Below are positions 35,283-44,130 of a stretch of DNA of 64,000 bases, piece by piece. This DNA is from RGIG3701 sp030530205 (GTDB lineage: Bacteria; Planctomycetota; Planctomycetia; Pirellulales; Thermoguttaceae). Positions within the stretch are counted from its first letter, which is position 1. Every line of letters begins with the position of its first letter. The stretch is taken from the NCBI GenBank assembly GCA_030530205.1, contig JAUMVK010000017.1:1-64000 (forward strand), read 5' to 3'. The translations under genes and the position numbers were made by a program. The notes under the pieces were generated by a model. That model made no database searches and was not told where the DNA came from. It saw nothing but the letters and a program-made list of their open reading frames with translations.

Positions 35283-35909
35283 TCAGTTTTGAGTTAAAGC
35301 CGCGTTCTTGTACTTGGCCACAGTCGCGTTGACGATGTCACACACTGCCTTGGAAGAAATCGTCGCACCGGTCACGGCACGAATTTCTTCAGGAGATGTG
35401 GTTTCTCCGGCTTTTGCGGCTAGAGGAACATAGACGTTCTTTCCCGCGAATTGGCCACGAAAGTTTTCGCCGGTGATGAAATTCCCCAGTCCGGGCGTTT
35501 CCTTTTGGTCCAGAACGTAAAGGCCTGTCAGTGTTTCGATCTTGGAGTCCAAACCAATGATGAGGGAGATCGTGTCGCTGAACCCCTGTCCGGTGCCTGG
35601 AAAGACCCAGCCGATCGCCTCACCTTGTTCGTTCTTCACACGGTACACCACGGCCGCTTTGCCGTCTGTGCCTGTGATCGTAACTTTTTCAGTCTTATTC
35701 GGGTCCGCACCCTGAACGAGAACAGGTATTTGTGCGAAAGTAGCCGCTGTTTTATTATCCTCAATTTGAGGGCCGAGCTGAATCTGAACGTAAACCAGAA
35801 TCGCCGCGTATAACGCTGATAAAAAAATCACCAGCCACGCCTGAAGGAGATAATGCGGACGTTTGACCGGGAGGGTCTGACCGCTTTCGTTGCTTTGATT
35901 GGTTTCCAT
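35283..35909 (-). CDS. rnfG: Rnf complex FMN-binding subunit G
   Basis: 209 residues from the ATG at 35909; an in-frame TTG two codons upstream is less likely. One transmembrane helix near residues 20-40 anchors a periplasmic domain. The motif TGATISS near residue 180 (IRAVTGATISSKAV) is the flavinylation site where FMN is attached to Thr by ApbE. RnfG passes electrons inside the complex. Gene order rnfD, rnfG, rnfE, rnfA is conserved. An apbE gene is not seen in the window. Confidence 0.88.
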   Translation of the reverse strand: METNQSNESGQTLPVKRPHYLLQAWLVIFLSALYAAILVYVQIQLGPQIEDNKTAATFAQIPVLVQGADPNKTEKVTITGTDGKAAVVYRVKNEQGEAIGWVFPGTGQGFSDTISLIIGLDSKIETLTGLYVLDQKETPGLGNFITGENFRGQFAGKNVYVPLAAKAGETTSPEEIRAVTGATISSKAVCDIVNATVAKYKNAALTQN

Positions 35910-35976
35910 CTTCAAATTTTCTTTGCCGTGAATGTTAAGTAATACTCAAAAATTAAAGGAATAAACGCTTGATTAT

Positions 35977-36954
35977 TTATTTCTGATAACCAAAAGGCTT
36001 GGGAATAGTGATCTGGTTCAGAAGCGGGGTAAGCGCGTTCATCAGGAGCACCGCGAACATGACCCCTTCCGGGTAACCGCTAAACAAACGGAAGACCATC
36101 GTCAAAACTCCAACACCAATTCCGAAATACCAATGCCCCATCGGGGTAATTGGAGACGTAACCGGGTCCGTCGCTATGAAGAAGGCTCCGAAAAGAACCG
36201 CTCCATTCGTCAGATAAAACAGACCATAATAGAGGGCGTTCTCGTTAGGCGAGGTCATCATTCCAAAGAGGAAAATCGTCATGAGCATTCCAACCGTGAT
36301 ACGCCAACTTCCATTTTGCCGGAAAAAGAGGTAAAGACCACCCAGAAGAATCGCAAGACCGCTCACTTCACCGAGTGAGCCGTTGTGTACGCTGGCGAAA
36401 CACATCTTCAAAATAAACAAAGACGTGGTTCCCTGGAATTCTACCGGTATCCCATCCGATTTGCTCATGGTCAAAGGGGTGGCCTGTGTTACGATCCCGC
36501 TCAAATCTTCGCCCTGGTATTGATAAGCTCCGCCTCCCATGACCGTTGCGAAGCTGATCATGACGAACGCGCGCCCTACCATGGCGGGATTGAAAATATT
36601 GTAACCCAATCCGCCGTAAGCGGCTTTACCGATTCCTATGGCGATGATGGAGGCTGTAACAGGTACGTACCACGGTGCGTTCCACGGGAGGGAAAGGGCC
36701 AAAATCAGACCGGTCACGATTGCTGAATTATCACCGAGGGTCCAGTATTTTTTGTGAAAAGATTCAAAAATCCACTCGGCCGCGCAGCATGTCAATACAC
36801 AAACCGCCAACTGAAACACGGCAAAGTGTTTAAACACCACAATCGACGCGATGATTGTAGGAACCAGCGCGAGAATGACCTGTAACATCATCAGGCGCGT
36901 GGATCTATGATCACGGGTCAGATGCGGTGAACTGGTGACTTCAAAATTTTCCAT
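35977..36954 (-). CDS. rnfD: Rnf complex membrane subunit D
   Basis: 325 residues from the ATG at 36954; the open frame runs further upstream into rnfC but residues before MENFEVTSSPH do not fit the family. SSPHLTRDHRSTRLMM is the usual start of RnfD/NqrB. About nine hydrophobic helices follow. The FMN attachment region reads TQATPLTMSK, with Thr in the position flavinylated in RnfD. It is 32 bases after rnfC. Confidence 0.9.
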   Translation of the reverse strand: MENFEVTSSPHLTRDHRSTRLMMLQVILALVPTIIASIVVFKHFAVFQLAVCVLTCCAAEWIFESFHKKYWTLGDNSAIVTGLILALSLPWNAPWYVPVTASIIAIGIGKAAYGGLGYNIFNPAMVGRAFVMISFATVMGGGAYQYQGEDLSGIVTQATPLTMSKSDGIPVEFQGTTSLFILKMCFASVHNGSLGEVSGLAILLGGLYLFFRQNGSWRITVGMLMTIFLFGMMTSPNENALYYGLFYLTNGAVLFGAFFIATDPVTSPITPMGHWYFGIGVGVLTMVFRLFSGYPEGVMFAVLLMNALTPLLNQITIPKPFGYQK

Positions 36955-36986
36955 GATGATTTCCAAATAAAAAGAGTCAGTCGGAA

Positions 36987-38360
36987 TTACTTCCCGTTTT
37001 TCTGTTTTGCCAGTTCCATTTTCCCCACACGGATCAACTGTACAATTGGAATCTTGGCAGGGCAGGAGAACGCACAGCAGCCGCACTCAATACAAGCCAT
37101 TGGGTAATGTTCCTTGAAAACGTCCCAGTTTTTGGCGCGAGCGGAAAACATTAGCCGGTTCGGGATCAGGTGCATAGGGCATGCGCTAACACAACGGCCG
37201 CAGCGAACGCAGTGTGTTTCTTTCTCCGAGCTTATTTCCTCTTTCGTCAGAATGGTGATCCCGCTCGTTCCTTTCGTTACGGGGATCTCGAGTGAACCGA
37301 CGGCGAAACCCATCATCGGGCCGCCCATCAGAACTCGCTGGGCGTTTTGCAGACCGCCGCAGTGTTCGATCAAAACCGAAATGGGCGTTCCGATCGGCAC
37401 GAAAAGATTGGCTGGCCGTGCGATTCCACCACCGGTGACTGTCACGACGCGATGGGTAAGCGGCTGATCGTAAAGGACCGCCATCGCAGCAGAAACGGAC
37501 GTTCCTACGTTCATCACGGCGGCGCCGACATCCATCGGGAGTTTTCCAAGCGGGACCTTCCGACGCAATGCAGCATAAATCAACTGCTTTTCGCCCCCTT
37601 GCGGGTACTTCGTCTTCATGCACGCAACTTCGATCGCGGCCTCATCCGCTTCTTTGGACTTTTTCCAGCGTTCAACAGCATCGGCTACTTTTTCAAGAGC
37701 GTCAGGCTTGTTTGCCTCGATACAGATTTTAACGTTTTTTGCGCCAACGGCTTTGGCCGCAAAACGAGCGCCTGCTACCACCGTGTCGGGCATTTCGAGC
37801 ATAAGACGATGGTCGCCTGTCAGATACGGTTCACACTCACAACCATTCAGCAAAAGCGTATCGACTGGCTTTTCCGCATTTCTCGCAAGTTTTACGTGAG
37901 TCGGAAAAGCGGCGCCGCCCTGACCAACCAACCCCGCGTTGGAAATCTTCTTGAGGATTTCTTCCGGCGAGTAATCGGCAAGACGGTACTCTTTCAGATG
38001 AACCATCCGGTCGAAAAGGGCCTGAGTGTCAAACCCTTCCGCGTCCACAGCCACGAGCACTGACTCAACGCGCCGACCGTTTGGCATCGTAACGAAATTA
38101 ATACGTTTTACCTTTCCGGGAAGAGACGCGTAAACGGGAGCGGAAACGAAACCGCCGGCATCAGCGACACGCTGGCCATACTCCAGTTTATCATTCACGG
38201 CGACGCATAACTTTGCCGGAGCGCCAATGTGCTGGGAAAGAGGAAGGCGAAGCTCAGCGGGAACCGGAAGGATTTCAATGCTCTGTTTCCCGGAAAGTTC
38301 TTTCCCTTCACGTGGATGGATCCCTCGGGGGAAAGTATAAGTCTCGAATTTGGAAGTCAT
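36987..38360 (-). CDS. rnfC: Rnf complex NADH/FMN and Fe-S subunit C
   Basis: 457 residues. The N-terminal domain starts with FPRGIHPREGKELS, typical of RnfC. GLVGQGGAAFPTHVKL (about 140-160) is the FMN/NADH-binding glycine block shared with the 51-kDa subunit of complex I. Two CxxCxxCxxxCP clusters near residues 380-430 (HCVRCGRCVSACP and ACIECGCCAFSCP) bind two [4Fe-4S] centres. RnfC exchanges electrons with NAD+ on the cytoplasmic face. It would normally take electrons from RnfB, which is missing from this operon. Confidence 0.9.
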   Translation of the reverse strand: MTSKFETYTFPRGIHPREGKELSGKQSIEILPVPAELRLPLSQHIGAPAKLCVAVNDKLEYGQRVADAGGFVSAPVYASLPGKVKRINFVTMPNGRRVESVLVAVDAEGFDTQALFDRMVHLKEYRLADYSPEEILKKISNAGLVGQGGAAFPTHVKLARNAEKPVDTLLLNGCECEPYLTGDHRLMLEMPDTVVAGARFAAKAVGAKNVKICIEANKPDALEKVADAVERWKKSKEADEAAIEVACMKTKYPQGGEKQLIYAALRRKVPLGKLPMDVGAAVMNVGTSVSAAMAVLYDQPLTHRVVTVTGGGIARPANLFVPIGTPISVLIEHCGGLQNAQRVLMGGPMMGFAVGSLEIPVTKGTSGITILTKEEISSEKETHCVRCGRCVSACPMHLIPNRLMFSARAKNWDVFKEHYPMACIECGCCAFSCPAKIPIVQLIRVGKMELAKQKNGK

Positions 38361-38429
38361 TTCAAAATTTTAAGGTTGAATTACGTTTAGGGCAGGCAGG
38401 GCGTGTGACCACGCTCCGCGGGAGCCGCA

Positions 38430-38789
38430 TCAGTGATAAAATACCCTTGCGATGAGTATTCCTGCGACAAAACCTATTAACGCGGCAGGAACCTGGCCAA
38501 GGAGCGTAGAAAGGGTTCCTAAACCAATCAGGGCGCAAATGAGTGGAAGCACAAAAACCGCCAGACTTGAAAATGTCATTTGAACCGGGGTTAAAGGGGC
38601 GCTTTTCTCCGCGTCGATAATCGACTTCATACGCTCAGGCGAGAGCAAACCACGTGTAGGACAGTCCGAAACCGGGCACGATATACAGGAGGGTGATCCT
38701 TCTGAATCGTTTGTACCCTCATCAGGGCATTGCCCCAAAATCGGGTAAAGTTCATCGGCCAATGAATCGGATTCTTTCTCGTCACTCAT
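38430..38789 (-). CDS. Small Cys-rich membrane protein, possible RseC-like partner of Rnf
   Basis: 119 residues. Residues 30-50 contain SCISCPVSDCPTRG, a Cys-x2-Cys-x4-Cys cluster like that in RseC proteins. Two transmembrane helices (about 72-92 and 98-116) end in GILIARVFYH, echoing the end of E. coli RseC. RseC works with the Rsx/Rnf complex in reducing SoxR, and rseC-like genes lie upstream of rnfB-rnfC in Bacteroidetes. Position as first gene of the rnf operon supports this. The N-terminal domain is shorter and more acidic than RseC, so the assignment is tentative. GAGAG lies before the ATG. Confidence 0.5.
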   Translation of the reverse strand: MSDEKESDSLADELYPILGQCPDEGTNDSEGSPSCISCPVSDCPTRGLLSPERMKSIIDAEKSAPLTPVQMTFSSLAVFVLPLICALIGLGTLSTLLGQVPAALIGFVAGILIARVFYH

Positions 38790-38965
38790 GAAATCTCTCG
38801 GGTGTTTCCGCTTCTAATCGTGTTACGGAAAATTTGCCAGTTTTCTGAGTAATATTTTGCGTATTTTTAAGTTTCTGTCAAGGCCCCTTGAGATAAATTA
38901 TCGAAAATATTTAAAAAAAGAATAAAAATTTTCCTTTTCACACCTTTCAGACTCTTTGCGGGGGC

Positions 38966-38994
38966 TTGACGGCAGACCTCTTCTTTGGTAAAAT
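38966..38994 (+). promoter_or_regulatory. Sigma70-type promoter of aroDE
   Basis: TTGACG (38966-38971), 17 bases, TAAAAT (38989-38994). Predicted start near 39001, with AAGGAAG before the ATG at 39075. The rnf operon runs away in the other direction from the same gap. Confidence 0.75.
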
Positions 38995-39074
38995 TCACAG
39001 AATGTATTGCTGGAAATCGGCCATTTTTTAATTTTGTGGCTGTATGATTAACGTCACTTAAAGGAAGTAATTCC

Positions 39075-40643
39075 ATGATTTGTGTTTCGATCGCGTTCCC
39101 AACCCACCGTCAGCTGTCGATGGAACATCAGGCTCTGGCCGAAAAAGGAGCCAGGCTTGTGGAACTCCGTCTCGACCATCTTCAGGCTGAACCGGTTATT
39201 GATCTTCTGCTCAAGGATCGTCCTACGCCCGTCATTGTTACGTGCCGGCGAGCTGAGGATGGGGGAATGTGGTATCTTACCGAGGAACGCAGACATCACT
39301 TTCTGGTTCAGGCCATGGAAGCCGGAGCGGAATATGTCGATCTGGAAGATGGTGTCGCTGCGGAGATTCCACGCACAGGGACCTCGAAGAGAATCGTTAG
39401 CTGGCACAATTTTGTCGAAACACCGGCTGATTTGGAAGGACTTTATGAGCGTCTCGCAGCCCAGGATGCGGACGTGGTGAAAATTGCCTGTTTTGCCCAA
39501 ACTCCGCTAGATACGCTCAGAATGCTCGATTTGGTGAAGCGGAAACGGGACGCGAAAATCCCGCTCGTCGGTTTCTGTATGGGCGAGTTTGGGGTTCCCA
39601 GCCGAATTCTCTGTCAGGCGTTTGGTGCGCCTTTTACATATTGCCAGCCAGCCGGTGGGCCGGCTCTCGCGCCCGGTATGCTCACGTGGGACGTTATGAG
39701 GGATTTGTACCGTGCCGAGGAACTGACACCCGAAGTTGAGGTTTTTGGTGTAATCGCTGACCCGGTCGGGCACTCCATGAGCCCCGTCATTCATAATTCG
39801 GCCTTTATTGAAAACCACCTCCCGAATCGCGTTTACATCCCGCTGAGGGTTCCGCCGGAATGCCTTGCCGAGTTTTTCTACGCTGCGCCGAAAGTACTGA
39901 ATCTGAAAGGTCTGAGTGTCACCATCCCGCACAAGGAAAAGGTCATTCCGCTTTTGGATCGGGTCGATACTTCGGTGAAGGTCATTGGCGCGTGCAACAC
40001 GGTCCTCTGGAACGAAGACGGCACTTCTTTCGGAACGAATACCGACTACCAGGCCGCCATGAGTTCACTGGCCTCAGCCGCTCCCTCGGTTGAGTGTGGG
40101 CCCGCTCCGCTGAATTGGTCGGAGCCACTGGACGATCCGGAAACTGGCGCGATCCACGAAACCCCTCTGGCTGGTAAAACCGCCCTGATCATGGGCTCCG
40201 GCGGTGTGGGAAAAGCGCTCGCTATCGGTTTGGCCCGGCGGGGAGCCACGCTCGTGCTGACCGACGCGGATTTCCCCAGAGCGCAGTCTCTTGCGGAACG
40301 CCTCGCCGCCGATGGCTACACGGCTGAAGCGTGCGAATGGGATTTCCGCCACGAGATCGAAGTCGAGTACCTCGTGAACTGCACGCCGATCGGAATGTTC
40401 CCGAACGTGAAGAATTCGCCCTACGACGTGGATCGGCTGAAAGAGTCGCACGTCTGTTTCGACGCGGTTTACAATCCGGAGGAAACCCTTTTCATCCGCT
40501 CGGCTCGTGAACTTGGCTGCCCGGTCGTGAACGGCTTGCGTATGTTCGTGCTTCAGGCCGGAATGCAGTTTGAGCGTTTCACCGGTACGAACCCGCCGCT
40601 TGACCTGATGCGCTCGGTCGTTCAGAATGCTCTGAATCATTAA
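39075..40643 (+). CDS. aroDE: Bifunctional 3-dehydroquinate dehydratase / shikimate dehydrogenase
   Basis: 522 residues. Residues 1 to about 225 are a type I dehydroquinase: ELRLDHLQ, TCRRAEDGG, SWHNF (His of the active site) and VVKIACFAQ (Lys that forms the Schiff base). Residues about 229-522 are shikimate dehydrogenase: GVIADPVGHSMSPVIHN for substrate binding, SVTIPHKE (catalytic Lys), GTNTDY (Asp), and IMGSGGVGKAL for NADP. The fusion carries out two consecutive steps of the shikimate pathway in the cytoplasm and is known in plants, Chlamydiae and Planctomycetes. A loop of about 30 residues before the NADP motif is longer than usual. Confidence 0.93.
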   Translation: MICVSIAFPTHRQLSMEHQALAEKGARLVELRLDHLQAEPVIDLLLKDRPTPVIVTCRRAEDGGMWYLTEERRHHFLVQAMEAGAEYVDLEDGVAAEIPRTGTSKRIVSWHNFVETPADLEGLYERLAAQDADVVKIACFAQTPLDTLRMLDLVKRKRDAKIPLVGFCMGEFGVPSRILCQAFGAPFTYCQPAGGPALAPGMLTWDVMRDLYRAEELTPEVEVFGVIADPVGHSMSPVIHNSAFIENHLPNRVYIPLRVPPECLAEFFYAAPKVLNLKGLSVTIPHKEKVIPLLDRVDTSVKVIGACNTVLWNEDGTSFGTNTDYQAAMSSLASAAPSVECGPAPLNWSEPLDDPETGAIHETPLAGKTALIMGSGGVGKALAIGLARRGATLVLTDADFPRAQSLAERLAADGYTAEACEWDFRHEIEVEYLVNCTPIGMFPNVKNSPYDVDRLKESHVCFDAVYNPEETLFIRSARELGCPVVNGLRMFVLQAGMQFERFTGTNPPLDLMRSVVQNALNH

Positions 40644-40692
40644 ACCTTTAAATTATTCACCTTTTTTCACCCATTTTCCCATTGGAGGATTT

Positions 40693-41214
40693 ATGCGTCG
40701 CATTTTCTCTTTGATTTCTGTCATTTCCTGTGTGGTTTTGGCTTTTTCCATCACGGCTTCTGCTCAGGAAGCTGCTCCTGCGCCTGCCGCTGAACCGGCT
40801 CCGGCCCCGAAAGTGGAAGCTCCCGCACCTGCTCCGGTTGCCCAACCCGCTCCTGCTCCCGCTGCGGAAACGCCTGCCCCTGCCGCTAAACCCGCTCCAG
40901 CTGCGCCCGCTGTTGAAGCTCCCGCTCCCGCTCCTGCGCCGGCCCGTCGTCCATACGTGATGCGCGGCATGCTTCCGTTCGGTTACAGGGATTTCGTGAC
41001 CCTGGAACAGAAAGAAAAAATCTATGAAATTCAGGACGAGTTCCGCCCCAGGTTCGAGGAATTGAGTAAACAGATGGAAGCCCTCCGCAAGGAGATGGAA
41101 CAGAAAATGGAAGAAGTCCTTACCCCTGAGCAGAAAGAAAAAATCAATGCGCGGAAAAACGAGATCCAGCGCAGAATGAGCGCTCCGCGCAGACGGCCCA
41201 ATCCCAACCGTTGA
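40693..41214 (+). CDS. Secreted Ala/Pro-rich protein with Spy/CpxP-like C-terminus
   Basis: 173 residues with signal peptide (MRRIFSLISVISCVVLAFSITASAQ). Residues about 26-90 are a low-complexity linker of Ala-Pro repeats with Glu and Lys, probably extended and wall- or membrane-spanning. Residues 100-170 are charged and helical (VTLEQKEKIYEIQDEF and VLTPEQKEKINARK), close to the LTxxQ motif of Spy/CpxP periplasmic stress proteins. GGAGG lies before the ATG. It lies between aroDE and the third HzsA-related gene and may be co-transcribed with both. A chaperone or metal-sensing role is only a family analogy. Confidence 0.65.
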   Translation: MRRIFSLISVISCVVLAFSITASAQEAAPAPAAEPAPAPKVEAPAPAPVAQPAPAPAAETPAPAAKPAPAAPAVEAPAPAPAPARRPYVMRGMLPFGYRDFVTLEQKEKIYEIQDEFRPRFEELSKQMEALRKEMEQKMEEVLTPEQKEKINARKNEIQRRMSAPRRRPNPNR

Positions 41215-41268
41215 GATGAGCTCTCCATCGGTTTCCCGGTTTCAGTCTTGCCTTGAGGAGTCATTTTC

Positions 41269-44085
41269 ATGTTCCATCCAATGGTCATTTACCGCGTTGC
41301 CCTGATTTTGATCATTCTCTTAAATGCTGTTCAAAGTCAGGCGGCTGCTTTTCCGCCTGTTAAGACGGATGTTTTAAACGTCAATTCGCCGGCGAAAGCA
41401 TTGGATGTTCCACTCAACGGTACGTCGGATCTTTACCTTGTCGCGACGTTCGGGCCTGACAATTACGACTACGACCAGGCTGCGTGGGGTGTGCCGACGC
41501 TTTATGACACGGATGGGAATGCCGTTGATATGACGACGATCAAGCCGGTTTCCTCGCAGACCGGCTGGGGGACCATGCTGATCAATAAAGATCACGCCGG
41601 AAAACCCGTCAAAATCTGCGGCAAGACGTTCGAAAAAGCCATCTACGCCCATGCGCCGTCCATTCTTCATTATAAGCTGGATGGGAAATACACCCGTTTC
41701 ACCGCCGAGGTCGGTCTGGTTGAAAGCGCCAAAAACGGGACGGTCACGTTCGAGGTTCGTCCTGACCCGGTCCCGTATCCGTCCAAGGCAGTCTATATGA
41801 AAGGCATGGCGAACGCGCCGGAAGAACTGAAACCGGTCCCGACGGCTGACAAAGCCCCGATTATTTTCAACGTTTCGGCTGCAAAGCGGCTTCTGGAAAA
41901 AGGCATTGAGGAAATTGTCTTTATTCGCCGCGTGACGCTTACCTCCAACCACGTTTACACCGATCACGTCAACTCACGTTGGGCCCCGGGTGGTGGGTTG
42001 TCGATCCTTAACCTGAAAACCGGCAAGGTACGCGATGTTAATCCCGTTCTTGCCGGCGGCGTGATCAACCGGTTTGACGTTTCTTTCGACGCCAAGAAAA
42101 TCGTCTTCGACTGGAAACGCTCGAATCAGGAAGGCTACCGTATTTACGAGATCAACGTGGACGGGACCGGCCTGAAGCAGCTCACCTTCCCGCCCGAGAT
42201 CGAGGACGCTCTTCATGCGCGTTTTGCCACGGCAGGGTACCATCGCGGTACTGATGACATGCAGCCGTGTTACTTGCCGGACGGTGGGATCGCGTTCATT
42301 TCCACCCGCTGCCTGTTTTCGGTGCTTTGCGACTCGGGGGACAATTTGACCGTCTCGAACCTGTACCGCATGAACGCCGACGGCTCGAACATGCAGCCGC
42401 TGACGTTTTCCGCCCTTTCGGAGCAGTCACCCGCGGTCCTGCCAGACGGCAGGATCCTGTACCACCGCTGGGAGTACGTCGATAAAGCGGCGGGAAACGT
42501 CAAGGCCCTCTGGGCTGTCAACCCGGACGGGACGAATTCCTCGGAAATTTACGGTAATACGATCACGTTCCCGGAGACGATGATCTACGCCCGCCCGATC
42601 CCCGGTACGACGAAAATCGTCTTCCTCGGCGCGTCCCACTGCTGCCCGAACAACGCCATGGGGACGGTCATCGTGATCGACGTCAAGGATAACGTGCGCA
42701 GTCCTGAAACGATGAAGTACATCACGTCGGACGTCGCGACGTTCCACCACAACGGTTTCCACTTCAAAGACGCTGAGGGGAACTGGTACCGCGACATGAC
42801 TGGAAAACCCGGCCGCCTGTTCAAGGACCCGTACCCGATCAACGAAAATCTTTTCCTGGTCTCCTGCAAGCCTGAGGGGCTGATGTGGAACGACCCGGCC
42901 GGCTACGCGCTGAACGTGATCGACGGTAATGGCGTGGGCGAGCTTCTGCTCAAGGACGATTCGGTCTCCTGCTGGCTTCCTTACCCGCTGGTTGCGCGGC
43001 CGGTTCCCCCGATTCGGCCCAGCCTTCTGGATGAAAACCTCGCGAAGGAAAACAAGGCGGTCGTCGTGATGACCGACGTTTACACCGGTATGGACGGCGT
43101 GGAGCGCGGGGCAGTCAAATACCTCCGGGTCATGGAACAGATTCCCCGTTCATGGTCCGCCCGAAAACCGTTCCATGATGATCATGCGGGCACGACCCAC
43201 GCCCATTCGGCCATTGGAGCAGGGCACCTGGCCGTCCGGATCCAGCTCGGGATCGTACCCGTTGAGGAGGACGGCTCGGCCCGTTTCTACGTTCCTGCCG
43301 ATCGGGCGATCATCTTCCAGGCCCTCGACAAAGATTTCAGGGCGATCCAGACCGAACGCACCTACGTAAACTTCCGCCCGGGCGAGACACGCGCCTGCGT
43401 GGGGTGTCACGAGACACCGAATAACGCGCCGACACGCTCAGCCGGTCCCCAGCCGCAGGCTATGGGAAAACCGGTCGCGGAATTGATTCCGCAGCCGAAC
43501 CAGACAAGCGGCTTCCTGAAAGGTGCGTATCTGGACGGACCCCAAATGACGTTCGACTACGAGCGGCAGATCCAGCCGATCCTCGACCGTAACTGTGTGT
43601 CGTGCCATTACGGGACACCGGGTGAAGGCCGTTCCACGCTCGATTTGACGGGCAGACCGGATGGAACCTACAGCGTTTCGTATAATTCCATGAAGAAACT
43701 GGCGGACGACGAAAACAAACTCCTCTGGGGAAACCGCAAGGAGCGCAATGAGGACGCAGCCTCGAACGGGATCGAGTACATCCCGCCGTACCAGATCTGC
43801 TCGCCGTCGTCATCACTTTCGGCCTGGCTTATGGATAAGGAATGCACGTTCGACAGCGAGGCGGTCAAGCAGTACGCGCGGCAGCTTAAGGCATGGCACC
43901 CGAACGTGACGCTGACGGCCGACGAACTGCTGACGCTGAACAACTGGCTGGACGACAACTGCCCGTTCCACCCGTCATTCTTCGGGAAACTTCACGAAAA
44001 GTTCCAGGGCGAAGATAACTACCGACCGGTCGTGACTCCTGCGGAGTGCCGGGACCGCGATCTGCCGGGACGATTCGAGTACTGA
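41269..44085 (+). CDS. HzsA-related diheme protein with NPCBM-like N-terminus (copy 3)
   Basis: 938 residues, signal peptide near residues 1-28. Residues about 35-165 resemble an NPCBM carbohydrate-binding module (AWGVPTLYD, TGWGTMLINKDHAGKP, YAHAPSILHYKL). Residues about 200-560 are propeller strands (SFDAKKIVFDWKR, GGIAFISTRC, GRILYHRWEYVDKA). Heme motifs are CVGCH (710-714) and CVSCH (776-780). Compared with the two tandem copies it has the NPCBM-like domain in place of the discoidin-like one, so the family here is modular. GAGGAG lies before the ATG. It is followed 45 bases on by a Gfo/Idh/MocA gene and then a GH106-like gene. No function can be given beyond heme-bearing, secreted and probably glycan-associated. 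Confidence 0.78.
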   Translation: MFHPMVIYRVALILIILLNAVQSQAAAFPPVKTDVLNVNSPAKALDVPLNGTSDLYLVATFGPDNYDYDQAAWGVPTLYDTDGNAVDMTTIKPVSSQTGWGTMLINKDHAGKPVKICGKTFEKAIYAHAPSILHYKLDGKYTRFTAEVGLVESAKNGTVTFEVRPDPVPYPSKAVYMKGMANAPEELKPVPTADKAPIIFNVSAAKRLLEKGIEEIVFIRRVTLTSNHVYTDHVNSRWAPGGGLSILNLKTGKVRDVNPVLAGGVINRFDVSFDAKKIVFDWKRSNQEGYRIYEINVDGTGLKQLTFPPEIEDALHARFATAGYHRGTDDMQPCYLPDGGIAFISTRCLFSVLCDSGDNLTVSNLYRMNADGSNMQPLTFSALSEQSPAVLPDGRILYHRWEYVDKAAGNVKALWAVNPDGTNSSEIYGNTITFPETMIYARPIPGTTKIVFLGASHCCPNNAMGTVIVIDVKDNVRSPETMKYITSDVATFHHNGFHFKDAEGNWYRDMTGKPGRLFKDPYPINENLFLVSCKPEGLMWNDPAGYALNVIDGNGVGELLLKDDSVSCWLPYPLVARPVPPIRPSLLDENLAKENKAVVVMTDVYTGMDGVERGAVKYLRVMEQIPRSWSARKPFHDDHAGTTHAHSAIGAGHLAVRIQLGIVPVEEDGSARFYVPADRAIIFQALDKDFRAIQTERTYVNFRPGETRACVGCHETPNNAPTRSAGPQPQAMGKPVAELIPQPNQTSGFLKGAYLDGPQMTFDYERQIQPILDRNCVSCHYGTPGEGRSTLDLTGRPDGTYSVSYNSMKKLADDENKLLWGNRKERNEDAASNGIEYIPPYQICSPSSSLSAWLMDKECTFDSEAVKQYARQLKAWHPNVTLTADELLTLNNWLDDNCPFHPSFFGKLHEKFQGEDNYRPVVTPAECRDRDLPGRFEY

Positions 44086-44130
44086 AAACCGACATTTTTT
44101 CAAGACCTTTATACAGATAGGAGACTAAAT

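Noticed and set aside
38849..38881. Minus-strand promoter for the rnf operon with TTGACA at 38881-38876
   Set aside because: The -35 box is perfect, but the best -10 (TATTAC) is 21 bases away and those at 17-19 bases match poorly, so I do not call it.
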